Below, one piece after another: positions 8,518-16,442 of a DNA stretch of 64,000 nt. The DNA is taken from NCBI RefSeq assembly GCF_006376675.1, contig NZ_VEWK01000011.1, positions 62,001-126,000 on the forward strand. The letters are read 5' to 3'. Each line of letters begins with the position of its first letter. Within the stretch, counting starts at the first letter, position 1. The position numbers and the translations under genes are program-made. The notes beneath the pieces were generated by a model. That model saw only the letters and a list, made by a program, of their open reading frames with translations, was not told the origin of the DNA and did not search any database. Source of the stretch: Brucella pecoris. GTDB taxonomy: Bacteria > Pseudomonadota > Alphaproteobacteria > Rhizobiales > Rhizobiaceae.

Positions 8518-9159
8518 GTGACTGATATCAGCGACGAATTGCAAGCTCAAAAGCAGCAAGCTCTTTCGCCGCGTCAGAACGATGTTCTGGAGCAGGCATT
8601 GCGCCTTCTAGTGGAGGGCGGGGATCGCGCTTTGACGACGGCTAGTATTGCTCGTGCCGCCAACTGCTCGAAGGAAAGCCTCTACAAATGGTTTGGTGAC
8701 CGCGACGGTCTGCTGACTGCGATGGTTCGCTGGCAGGCATCGAAAGTTCGTGTCGTGCCGCTGACCCGCGAAAAGCTGGATGCGGAATCTCTCTTCTCAA
8801 GTCTGGAGCATTTCGCGCGCGACTGGCTGCTGGTGCTTTCGGGGAAAACCTCGATTGCCCTGAATCGATTGGCGGTGAGCCATGCAGCATCAGGTAAATC
8901 GATGCTCGGCGATATCGTTCTGGCCAATGGGCCTGTGGCCATGGCCAAGCGTCTCAAGCCTATTCTCCATATGGGGCAGGAGGTGGGTCTGCTCGCCTTC
9001 GACGATATCGATGAGGCATTTCGCACGTTCTTCGGGCTTGTCGTCCGAGACATGCAAATAAGGTTGCTGCTTGGCGACCATCTGGAACTGACTGACGACG
9101 TGGTCATCCGGGATGCCCGGCGTGCCACTAAGCAGTTTTTTGCCCTCTATGGGGCCTAA
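8518..9159 (+). CDS. TetR/AcrR-family transcriptional regulator
   Basis: This is a predicted DNA-binding regulator of 213 residues. The N-terminal helix-turn-helix (~residues 39-58, TTASIARAANCSKESLYKWF) has the TetR form, and the C-terminal two thirds form a ligand/dimer domain with no recognisable specificity. The GTG start at 8518 was chosen because a GGAGGA site precedes it. The longer ATG frame from 8476 would place the palindromic operator inside the coding region. ilvC follows 57 bases downstream on the same strand. Whether the regulator controls ilvC or only itself is unknown. Confidence 0.88.
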   Translation: MTDISDELQAQKQQALSPRQNDVLEQALRLLVEGGDRALTTASIARAANCSKESLYKWFGDRDGLLTAMVRWQASKVRVVPLTREKLDAESLFSSLEHFARDWLLVLSGKTSIALNRLAVSHAASGKSMLGDIVLANGPVAMAKRLKPILHMGQEVGLLAFDDIDEAFRTFFGLVVRDMQIRLLLGDHLELTDDVVIRDARRATKQFFALYGA

Positions 9160-9215
9160 TCACATCGGCAGACGCAAGAAAGCCGAAGAACAATCTGAAC
9201 GAAGGGAATAAGGAA

Positions 9216-10235
9216 ATGCGCGTTTACTACGATCGGGATGCAGACGTTAACCTGATCAAGTCGAAGAAGGTGGTTATCGTCGGTTATGGAAGCCAGGGCC
9301 GCGCCCATGCGCTGAACCTGAAGGATTCCGGTGCCGCTAACGTGCGTGTGGCCCTTCGTGAAGGTTCTGCGACCGCGAAGAAGGCACAGGCTGACGGCTT
9401 CGAAGTGACGAACGTTGCCGATGCCGCCAAGTGGGCTGATCTCATGATGATGGCCACGCCTGACGAATTGCAGGCTGACATCTACAAGGAACACATTCAC
9501 GACAATCTTCGTGATGGCGCCGCAATCGCTTTCGCCCACGGTCTCAACGTGCATTTCGGTCTCATCGAGCCGAAGAAGTCGGTTGACGTTGTCATGATCG
9601 CGCCGAAGGGCCCAGGCCATACGGTTCGTGGTGAATACCAGAAGGGCGGCGGCGTTCCTTGCCTCATCGCCATTCATCAGGATGCCTCGGGCAATGCCCA
9701 TGATCTGGCTCTCTCCTACGCTTCGGGTGTTGGCGGTGGCCGTTCGGGCGTCATCGAAACCACCTTCAAGGAAGAGTGCGAAACTGACCTGTTCGGTGAG
9801 CAGGCTGTTCTTTGCGGTGGCGTGGTCGAACTGATCCGTACCGGTTTTGAAGTTCTGGTTGAAGCGGGCTATGCTCCGGAAATGGCCTACTTCGAGTGCC
9901 TGCACGAAATGAAGCTGATCGTGGATCTGATCTACGAAGGCGGCATCGCCAACATGAACTACTCGATCTCGAATACCGCTGAGTGGGGCGAATACGTCAC
10001 CGGTCCACGCATCATCACTGCTGAAACCAAGGAAGAAATGAAGCGCGTTCTGAAGGACATTCAGACCGGCAAGTTCACTTCCGATTGGATGCAGGAGTAT
10101 CGTGCAGGTGCAGCGCGCTTCAAGGGTATCCGTCGCAACAACGACAGCCACCAGATCGAAGAAGTTGGCGAAAAGCTCCGCGGCATGATGCCATGGATCG
10201 CAGCGAACAAGCTCGTCGACAAGGCGCGCAACTAA
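9216..10235 (+). CDS. ilvC: Ketol-acid reductoisomerase (NADP+)
   Basis: This is the second enzyme of valine and isoleucine synthesis. It isomerises and reduces 2-acetolactate or 2-aceto-2-hydroxybutyrate made by the IlvBN enzyme encoded at the left edge. At 339 residues it is a class I (short) enzyme. It has the nucleotide-binding loop GYGSQGRAHALNL (from residue 23), APKGPGHTVRGEY, the metal-binding region DLFGEQAVLCGG and the C-terminal CLHEMKLIVDLIYEGG and SNTAEWGEY. Codon use is strongly biased, as in a highly expressed gene. It is separated from ilvBN by about 8 kb. Confidence 0.98.
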   Translation: MRVYYDRDADVNLIKSKKVVIVGYGSQGRAHALNLKDSGAANVRVALREGSATAKKAQADGFEVTNVADAAKWADLMMMATPDELQADIYKEHIHDNLRDGAAIAFAHGLNVHFGLIEPKKSVDVVMIAPKGPGHTVRGEYQKGGGVPCLIAIHQDASGNAHDLALSYASGVGGGRSGVIETTFKEECETDLFGEQAVLCGGVVELIRTGFEVLVEAGYAPEMAYFECLHEMKLIVDLIYEGGIANMNYSISNTAEWGEYVTGPRIITAETKEEMKRVLKDIQTGKFTSDWMQEYRAGAARFKGIRRNNDSHQIEEVGEKLRGMMPWIAANKLVDKARN

Positions 10236-10331
10236 AATCAGTGGGGTTCAGGTTCTGGCTGTCAGCAAATGCTGCGGTACACCGGAACCAGAATGTCATT
10301 TGATTTTCGAGCTTTTACGAAGGTCGAAATG

Positions 10332-10352
10332 AGGGGCGCTTCTTGCGCCCCT
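10332..10352 (+). terminator. Terminator-like hairpin downstream of ilvC
   Basis: The arms AGGGGCGC and GCGCCCCT close a five-base loop about 96 bases after the ilvC stop. Only TCATACTT follows, without a T run, so termination is likely but not certain. Confidence 0.55.
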
Positions 10353-10575
10353 TCATACTTGGCACTCTATCGCAGAGTTGATCGTCAGCCTAAAGCGAAC
10401 AAAAAGAACCCAAATTCTGCGCCAGTTTTTTCGTTTCATGCACTTTGAGGCCCAAAACAATTCCGAATATCTTTATTCCATAGAAGCATGGGAAAAGCTG
10501 TTCTCGTCTGCCGAAAAGTGCGCTAGAGCTTCACATCCAATAGCCAAGTTCTGAGGAGGCTTAGCTATTACAAGT

Positions 10576-10592
10576 TCCGTAAAATGTACGGA
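10576..10592. promoter_or_regulatory. Inverted repeat before the aminotransferase gene
   Basis: TCCGTA-AAATG-TACGGA lies 24 bases upstream of the GTG start at 10616, in the expected promoter or leader region. It could be an operator. No regulator is assigned. Confidence 0.35.
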
Positions 10593-10615
10593 TAGTCTAA
10601 TTGAGGAGATTTCCC

Positions 10616-11848
10616 GTGTTGGACTGGGAAAATGTATTTGCAACGCGCTCGAAACGTATGCGCGCATCGGAAATCCGCGAACTACTGAAGCTTCTGGAAC
10701 GTCCAGATATTATTTCGTTTGCGGGCGGAATTCCTGATCCGGCTCTTTTCCCGCACGAAGAATTCCAGGCAGCCTATAAGGATATTCTTACTGGCCCTGA
10801 AGCCAATGCTGCGCTGCAATATTCTGTTTCGGAAGGCTACAAGCCGCTGCGCACATGGCTGGTAGGTGAGCTTGCCAAGATCGGCATTCCCTGCACGGAA
10901 GAAAATGTGTTCATCACATCGGGTTCGCAGCAGGCTCTCGATTATCTGGGCAAGCTGTTTCTGTCGCCTGCCGATACAGCACTTGTGACCGCGCCGACCT
11001 ATCTCGGCGCGCTGCAGGCTTTCAACGCTTATGAGCCGAACTACGATACGCTGGCGATCAACGGCAATCGTACCCCAGCGTCCTACGCTGAAGCTGCCAG
11101 GAAAGCTGGCGGTCAGGTCAAGTTTGCTTATCTGTCCGCCGATTTCAGCAATCCGACAGGTGAAACTGTAGATCTTGCCGGTCGTGAAAAACTGCTCGCG
11201 CAGGCGGATGAACTCGACATTCCTGTGATCGAAGATGCGGCCTATCAGTATCTTCGCTACAATGGCGATGCGATCTCGCCGATCCTGGCGCTCGACATTG
11301 CCCGCAACGGCGGAGATGTCGAGAAAACCCGCACCATCTATTGCGGCTCTTTCTCCAAGACACTGGCTCCGGGTTTGCGCGTTGGCTATGTGGTTGCGTC
11401 GAAGCCAGTCATTCGCAAGCTCGTTTTGATGAAGCAGGCTGCGGACCTTCATTCATCCACCATCAATCAAATCGCTATTCAACGAGTTGCGAGCGGCGGC
11501 TTTGATGTTCAGGTGGCGAAGCTGCACAGTGTTTATAAACACCGTCGCGACAAGATGCTTGAGGCACTGGCGAATTATATGCCGGAAACCACCAGTTGGA
11601 CAAAGCCTGAAGGCGGTATGTTTATCTGGGTTACACTGCCGGAAGGTATGGATGGCGCGGCACTCCTCGCTGCATCCATCGACAGTGAGAAAGTCGCGTT
11701 CGTTCCGGGAAGGGCATTCTTTGCCGATGGGACTGGTGCCAATACTTTGCGCCTCAGCTATTCATGTGCCAACGACGAGATGATCGATGAAGGTATCAAG
11801 CGCCTTGGCCGTTTGATACGCGCTCAAACGAAATCCGCTGCTGCCTGA
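10616..11848 (+). CDS. PLP-dependent aminotransferase, class I/II (2-aminoadipate aminotransferase-like)
   Basis: This is a fold-type I aminotransferase of 410 residues. It shows ISFAGGIPDPALFP near the N-terminus, the SGSQQALDYLGKLF cofactor region, DFSNPTGETV, EDAAYQYLRY, the Schiff-base lysine in YCGSFSKTLAPGLRVGYV and a C-terminal arginine in NTLRLSYS. This pattern matches the LysN/ARO8-like group that transaminates 2-aminoadipate, aromatic or branched-chain amino acids. Placement behind ilvC fits a branched-chain or aromatic substrate, but that is inference. GTG 10616 was taken as the start because TTGAGGAG, seven bases upstream, is a ribosome-binding site. The TTG at 10601 lies inside that site. 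Confidence 0.88.
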   Translation: MLDWENVFATRSKRMRASEIRELLKLLERPDIISFAGGIPDPALFPHEEFQAAYKDILTGPEANAALQYSVSEGYKPLRTWLVGELAKIGIPCTEENVFITSGSQQALDYLGKLFLSPADTALVTAPTYLGALQAFNAYEPNYDTLAINGNRTPASYAEAARKAGGQVKFAYLSADFSNPTGETVDLAGREKLLAQADELDIPVIEDAAYQYLRYNGDAISPILALDIARNGGDVEKTRTIYCGSFSKTLAPGLRVGYVVASKPVIRKLVLMKQAADLHSSTINQIAIQRVASGGFDVQVAKLHSVYKHRRDKMLEALANYMPETTSWTKPEGGMFIWVTLPEGMDGAALLAASIDSEKVAFVPGRAFFADGTGANTLRLSYSCANDEMIDEGIKRLGRLIRAQTKSAAA

Positions 11849-11861
11849 TCAGCACGAACGA

Positions 11862-11891
11862 AAAAGCCCGGGATTGCTCCGGGCTTTTTCT
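11862..11891. terminator. Bidirectional Rho-independent terminator
   Basis: AAAAGCCCGG-GATTGCT-CCGGGCTTTT has A and T flanks on both sides. It sits between the convergent aminotransferase and BA14K genes and can serve both. Confidence 0.9.
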
Positions 11892-12310
11892 TACTGGAAT
11901 GGCGAATTACAACCTGATCTCGGCCCAGCCAATGGCTGATATGTGTTGTCGGATGTTCTGTAGCTGCGATAGCGGTTCGAGCACCACTGAATATGGTTGC
12001 TGGTCGGTCGCGCGCCCGCCGTTGGTGGCTGCATCGTGCGCCGATATTGCAATGCGTCACCGTTCTTGTAGTTCAATACGCCATGCTCGGTGACATAAGT
12101 TCCACTTTCCCGGCATTGCGTTGAACCGTAGCAATTGCGGGCGCTCGGGTCTGTGCGATTGGCGCCTGCCTGACCACCAATAATCAACGGACCACTCGGC
12201 TTCAGCGAGGGAAGATATTGACTGTTCCGCAGTTCGACGGCTGAACCAGCACTTGCAATGCCTGCAACGAACAGTCCGGTCAGTACGGTTAGGCGCAGAA
12301 TTTTTCCCAT
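11891..12310 (-). CDS. BA14K-family secreted protein
   Basis: This is a predicted exported protein of 139 residues. From the ATG at 12310, residues 1-25 form a signal peptide (ILRLTVLTGLFVAGIASAGS). The C-terminal WCSNRYRSYRTSDNTYQPL and the final RSGC agree with the BA14K signature (aromatic-C-x-x-R/K-Y-R-S-Y...T-Y). BA14K is an immunoreactive Brucella protein, and the family is widespread in Rhizobiales. A TTG at 12328 would add six residues. The function is unknown, though a lectin-like role was proposed for the Brucella member. Confidence 0.82.
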   Translation of the reverse strand: MGKILRLTVLTGLFVAGIASAGSAVELRNSQYLPSLKPSGPLIIGGQAGANRTDPSARNCYGSTQCRESGTYVTEHGVLNYKNGDALQYRRTMQPPTAGARPTSNHIQWCSNRYRSYRTSDNTYQPLAGPRSGCNSPFQ

Positions 12311-12448
12311 CGTCTCGGCTCGCTTCAATCTCTATTCTCCCGATATATGGGCATATTCTATACCCAAGTCACCGCTTCAGCAGAAATTTATTGGTTTCGG
12401 AATTCATCCCCTTGCCAATCGCCCGGCAAGCAGAGAGATTGCGAAAGC

Positions 12449-13558
12449 ATGTTTACTATAGCTACCTTCAATGTCGAAAATCTGATGCGCCGGTTTGATT
12501 TTTCCGGCTTTCGCAACGAATTGCATCAGGATCGCGCCTTGCAATTGTTCGAAATCAGCGATGAGGCGCAATATCGCCTTCTCGAACAGGCTCGTGCCGT
12601 TGCGCATGCGGATGATACGCGGCAGATGACAGCGCTCGCGATCGCGGAAACACGGGCGGATATTCTCTGCCTGCAGGAGGTCGACAATCTGGCTGCGTTG
12701 AATGCGTTTGAGTATGGATATCTTTTCAAGATGATAGGTCATGGCTTCCGGCATAAATATCTCATAGACGGCAATGACAGCCGAGGTATTGATGTTGCCG
12801 TTATGATGCGCGACACGACACGGGACGGGCAGCCCATCGAGGTCGACGAAGTCACAAGCTACGCCTATGTAACCTATAATGATTTTGGCCTTTATGAACC
12901 TGTCCTTGGGGAACTTGGGCTTGAACCTCATGACCGCATTTTCAAGCGGGATTGCCTGAATCTGGATATCCGAATTGCTGGAAAGCCCATATCGCTTTTT
13001 GTGACGCATCTGAAATCAATGACAGGTGCGCGCAACGGATTTGACGGACGGACAGCATCTCTGCCGGTGCGACGCGCAGAGGCACGCGCCATTCGCCGTA
13101 TCATCGAGGATAAGTTCGGACCGTCTAATGTTGCAAATCGTCGCTGGCTGATTTGCGGTGATTTCAATGATTATCGTGAGCGGATCATTATCGGTGGCGA
13201 TGAATGGAACGGCTATCAATTTACGCCGATGGTTGAAGAAGAAAGCGCGCTCGACGTGCTTTTAGGGGACGGCTTCGCGGTCAATCTGGTCGAGCGCCGC
13301 CCCGTTATGGACCGCTGGACGCTTTACCATACGCGCGGGCCACAAGAGCGTCATCTTTGCCAGCTTGACTACATTATGGCCTCACCCTCATTCGCGAAGA
13401 AGAATGAAAAAGCGGTGCCGGAGATCATTCGGCGAGGGCAGCCCTGGCGCACGATCTTTCCACCCGATCAGCAGGTCGACCGTTATCCCCGAACCGGATG
13501 GGACCGCCCGAAAGCAAGCGATCATTGTCCGGTGGCAGTGACAGTGAATATGGTTTGA
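12449..13558 (+). CDS. Endonuclease/exonuclease/phosphatase (EEP) family protein
   Basis: This is a predicted metal-dependent phosphodiesterase or nuclease of 369 residues. The EEP motifs appear in order: TIATFNVENLMRRF at the N-terminus (metal-binding Asn), ILCLQEVDN (catalytic Glu, ~76), FVTHLKS (His), ICGDFNDY (Asp/Asn) and a C-terminal ASDHCPVAV (catalytic Asp-His). There is no signal peptide. The ATG at 12449 was chosen because it begins exactly at the domain. The upstream frame to 12347 has low-quality sequence and would overlap the opposite promoter. The stop codon touches the start of the Nudix gene, so both are probably translated together. The substrate is unknown. Confidence 0.87.
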   Translation: MFTIATFNVENLMRRFDFSGFRNELHQDRALQLFEISDEAQYRLLEQARAVAHADDTRQMTALAIAETRADILCLQEVDNLAALNAFEYGYLFKMIGHGFRHKYLIDGNDSRGIDVAVMMRDTTRDGQPIEVDEVTSYAYVTYNDFGLYEPVLGELGLEPHDRIFKRDCLNLDIRIAGKPISLFVTHLKSMTGARNGFDGRTASLPVRRAEARAIRRIIEDKFGPSNVANRRWLICGDFNDYRERIIIGGDEWNGYQFTPMVEEESALDVLLGDGFAVNLVERRPVMDRWTLYHTRGPQERHLCQLDYIMASPSFAKKNEKAVPEIIRRGQPWRTIFPPDQQVDRYPRTGWDRPKASDHCPVAVTVNMV

Positions 13559-14272
13559 ATGATGCAACACGTCCGGGAAAATACCGTCTACGTTATTGAT
13601 AGTGCTGATGTCCGGGTTTTACCTGGTCCTTTGCCATATACTGAGCAAAACAGCGAAGCGATTGCTTTGAACTGGGAGCGCGAGCGCGCCGCGAATCCAA
13701 CTCTGTTCGATGGTGAGTTCTATTTGGCACCGCAAGCTGAATTGACAGGCGTTGTATTTCAGGCAGGCTTCAAGCGCACCAGTTTTGCGACGCTGATGCA
13801 CTGGCGACATGATGAATCACAAGAACGTCCGTGGCATATTTTTGGTGTTGGTGTAATTGTTTCGCGTGAGGGCTATCTGATTGCCGGGCGAATGAGCGCG
13901 CAAAATGCGGGAGCAGGAAGAGTTTATTTTCCGGCAGGCTCAATCGACGATAATGACATTGTCGATCAATGTGTCGATTACGACGCCAATCGGCGACGTG
14001 AGGTGCAGGAGGAAACGGGTCTTGATATTCAGGACGCGCGCGCAGAGCAAAAGATCAATCTTGTGACCGGTAACCGTAGCATAGCGCTTTTCCGCCGTTA
14101 TTATTTTGATGCACCATCCAAAGAACTGGTATCGCGGATTGAACAACATATGTCGTCGGAGGTGGAGCCGGAGCTGTCCGAGATCATACCGGTGAACGCA
14201 GCCGGTGCGATGGGAGATGCTACACCGTCTTATGTACGAGCATTTGCCGATTGGCATTTCAATAATCTCTAA
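13559..14272 (+). CDS. Nudix hydrolase
   Basis: This 237-residue protein has a Nudix box in the form PAGSIDDND followed, after an insertion, by RREVQEETGLDI (~residues 140-152), which supplies the metal-binding REVxEExG core. Nudix enzymes hydrolyse nucleoside diphosphates linked to another group. The first ~90 residues (IDSADVRVLPGPLPY...) form an extra N-terminal domain. The gene starts directly after the stop of the EEP-family gene (TGA-ATG), so the pair may act in one nucleotide or nucleic-acid clean-up step. The substrate is not predictable. Confidence 0.85.
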   Translation: MMQHVRENTVYVIDSADVRVLPGPLPYTEQNSEAIALNWERERAANPTLFDGEFYLAPQAELTGVVFQAGFKRTSFATLMHWRHDESQERPWHIFGVGVIVSREGYLIAGRMSAQNAGAGRVYFPAGSIDDNDIVDQCVDYDANRRREVQEETGLDIQDARAEQKINLVTGNRSIALFRRYYFDAPSKELVSRIEQHMSSEVEPELSEIIPVNAAGAMGDATPSYVRAFADWHFNNL

Positions 14273-14402
14273 AGCTTGCCCGGACTTGCAGATGACAGCG
14301 CCGCGAAATTGGCTATGCTCGCAAATAATGTGAAGCATAACGCATTGGAGTGAAATCGGCTTCGCAGTCGGTTTTATAGGCAGATTGAGGGGAGAATGAG
14401 GG

Positions 14403-15329
14403 ATGAGTGACGCCGCTGTTTCCGGCAGGTTCTACGAGGTTTTCGACGTTTTCGCCGACAAGGCTCTGGCTGGAAATCCGCTGGCTGTCGTCCACGACGG
14501 CGAAGGCTTGAACGATACGCGTATGCAGGCCATCGCACGCGAGTTCAATCTTTCTGAAACGGTCTTCATCTTTCCTCCGAGCAATCCCGCGCATGAAGCA
14601 GCGGTGCGTATCTTTACGCCTGATTATGAGCTTCCCTTTGCCGGGCATCCGACAGTGGGGGCTGCCGTGTCGCTGGCCCGTCGTCGCAAGACGGGCAATG
14701 AGACGGATAGACTCGTGGCCTTGGAAGAGAAGGTGGGCATTGTTCGCTGTGGTGTAATACTTGGCGAGAACAGTGCCTTTGCCGAGTTCGATCTGCCCCG
14801 CCTGCCAGAGAAGCTTGACGTCAAGATCGAGAAGGAGGAGGCGGCTGCCGCCATCGGTCTCGGTACGCACGAGATCGGATTTGAGAATCATGTGCCTGCC
14901 GTCTGGAGCGCAGGCACGCCTTATCTCCTTGTGCCGGTTCATAATCTAATTGCTGCAGCAAAAGTGTCCATTGATCCGGTCTATGTGAACGAAAGCCTGC
15001 CGCACGTGGATGGCCGACCTTTGCCGATCTATGTCTATTGCCGCGAAACAATTCTGTTCGACAGCAATTTCCATGCGCGTATGTTTGTAACAGGCGCCAA
15101 TGTCTATGAAGATCCTGCTACGGGCTCGGCCGCTGCAGCCTTTGCAGGCATGATTCAGAAGAACGACAAGCCTATTGACGGCAGTTCGCAGTGGTGGATC
15201 GAACAGGGGATGGAGATGGGACGGCCGTCGCGGATTCGTCTTGAACTGGATGTGGCCAAACAGCAGCTCACAGGAGCCCGGATCGGCGGCACTGCAGTCA
15301 AGATCGCGGAAGGGCGCCTGTTCGTCTAA
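14403..15329 (+). CDS. PhzF-family isomerase/epimerase-like protein
   Basis: This 308-residue protein has the two-domain fold signature of PhzF/diaminopimelate epimerase-like proteins. It shows FDVFADKALAGNPLAVV at the N-terminus, the conserved glutamate E52 in NLSETVFIF, FTPDYELPFAGHPTVGAA (~76-93) and DPATGSAAAAFAGM (~237-250). E52 corresponds to the catalytic acid of PhzF. No phenazine genes are nearby, so this is one of the widespread family members of unknown substrate. A TGAGGGGAG site lies about 10 bases upstream of the ATG. Confidence 0.88.
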   Translation: MSDAAVSGRFYEVFDVFADKALAGNPLAVVHDGEGLNDTRMQAIAREFNLSETVFIFPPSNPAHEAAVRIFTPDYELPFAGHPTVGAAVSLARRRKTGNETDRLVALEEKVGIVRCGVILGENSAFAEFDLPRLPEKLDVKIEKEEAAAAIGLGTHEIGFENHVPAVWSAGTPYLLVPVHNLIAAAKVSIDPVYVNESLPHVDGRPLPIYVYCRETILFDSNFHARMFVTGANVYEDPATGSAAAAFAGMIQKNDKPIDGSSQWWIEQGMEMGRPSRIRLELDVAKQQLTGARIGGTAVKIAEGRLFV

Positions 15330-15351
15330 TAAAAACACAATGCTTTGCGAT

Positions 15352-15365
15352 TTGATCACGGTCAA
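15352..15365. promoter_or_regulatory. FNR-type box with one mismatch upstream of the PNPOx-like gene
   Basis: TTGATCACGGTCAA matches the FNR/FixK/NnrR consensus TTGAT-N4-ATCAA except for one base. Its centre is about 67 bases before the ATG at 15425. TATGTT/TTAATT sequences lie at a distance that would put the box near position -40. Binding is inferred. Confidence 0.5.
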
Positions 15366-15424
15366 AGCTGCGACGCTGCCCTATGTTAATTTGTCAATAA
15401 ACAAGCAAACGGCGGAGGCGTGCC

Positions 15425-15859
15425 ATGATGATCAGGGAAATGTCGGAATACGATATCCGGGATATGATACAGCACACCCATCTGGGGCGGTTGGCTTATG
15501 TGCTCGACAACCGTCCGTTTATCGTACCGCTCAGTTTCCGGTTCAGTGGTGGCTCGCTCTATTCTTTTACGACGGATGGTCAGAAGACCGAGGCCCTACG
15601 CAAGAATGATGCCGTTTGTATCCTTTTCGATCACATCGAATCCCGAACGAGCTGGCGCACCGTTGTACTTAACGGTCACTATCGAGAGATCGAACGTGAG
15701 GACGAGAAAAGTTCGATTGTCGCGCTGATGGCTTCGGAGCCGACCTGGTGGGAGCCGGCGTACATAAAGACGATTGCGAAGGATGGGCACGAACGCAAAC
15801 TTGAGCCGGTTTTTTTCCGTATTGATATCGAAAGTGCGACGGGCCACCAGACTGGTTGA
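15425..15859 (+). CDS. Pyridoxamine 5'-phosphate oxidase-related FMN-binding protein
   Basis: This is a small split-barrel flavoprotein of 144 residues. The N-terminal half has HLGRLAYVLDNRPFIVPLSF and LYSFTTDGQKTEALRKND, the flavin-binding pattern of the PNPOx-like family. Members bind FMN, F420 or heme, and this one is too short and divergent to be PdxH itself. An FNR-type box precedes it and a universal stress protein gene follows convergently. Both kinds of gene are often induced by low oxygen or nitric oxide in proteobacteria. The start follows a GGAGG site. Confidence 0.82.
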   Translation: MMIREMSEYDIRDMIQHTHLGRLAYVLDNRPFIVPLSFRFSGGSLYSFTTDGQKTEALRKNDAVCILFDHIESRTSWRTVVLNGHYREIEREDEKSSIVALMASEPTWWEPAYIKTIAKDGHERKLEPVFFRIDIESATGHQTG

Positions 15860-15903
15860 AAACGAAGAAGACCCGATATTTTCGCGCCTTCTTTGTTGTT
15901 GCT

Positions 15904-16347
15904 TTACTTTACCACCAGAACCGGTGTGTTGCTGCGGGTCAGGACTTCATAGGTCTGACTACCGAGAAGCATCCCTTTCAGTCCGCGGCGACCATGGGAA
16001 GCCATGACGATAAGGTCGTTGCGTAGCTCCTTGGCCGTCTCGATGATGGATGTTGCCGGATGCGGGGCAACCTCATGCAGCGTATGAACTTCGACGTCTG
16101 TTTCAGCCGCCAGTTCGCGAGCGCGAGCGAGGGATTTATCAGCGTATTCGTTCCATTCCTGCTCGAAGCGCTCAATAAATGCAGGGCTGTCGGTCCAGCC
16201 GCCTGGAAGCCCGGAAACGGAATAGGGGGCGGTCACAGTTAGCACTGTCACCTTCGCGCCGACTGTATGCGCCAGCTTAAATGCGTGGACGAGCCCACGC
16301 TCTGCAAACTCTGACCCATCGGTCGTTACGAGAATATTCTTGTACAT
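15904..16347 (-). CDS. Universal stress protein (UspA family)
   Basis: This is a single-domain Usp of 147 residues. It begins MYKNILVTTDGSEFAERGL (Asp near residue 10) and ends with the nucleotide-binding loop ASHGRRGLKGMLLGSQT followed by NTPVLVVK, the ATP-binding type. The first glycine of the G-x2-G-x9-G-S/T motif is alanine here. The role is general stress or energy-limitation response. It is convergent with the PNPOx-like gene. Its own promoter (upstream of 16347) contains only a half FNR site. Confidence 0.92.
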   Translation of the reverse strand: MYKNILVTTDGSEFAERGLVHAFKLAHTVGAKVTVLTVTAPYSVSGLPGGWTDSPAFIERFEQEWNEYADKSLARARELAAETDVEVHTLHEVAPHPATSIIETAKELRNDLIVMASHGRRGLKGMLLGSQTYEVLTRSNTPVLVVK

Positions 16348-16442
16348 GCTGCCCTCGCTGTTGCTTTTCCACCTTTAAGCTAATGTTTTAAAGAACCATA
16401 TCAAACCCCTTGTCTGCCAAGTTGTTTAGACGGAACAATTTC

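Noticed and set aside
16390..16409. Half FNR site in the promoter of the universal stress protein gene
   Set aside because: TTTGAT is followed by a second half (TTCTT) that does not match ATCAA.
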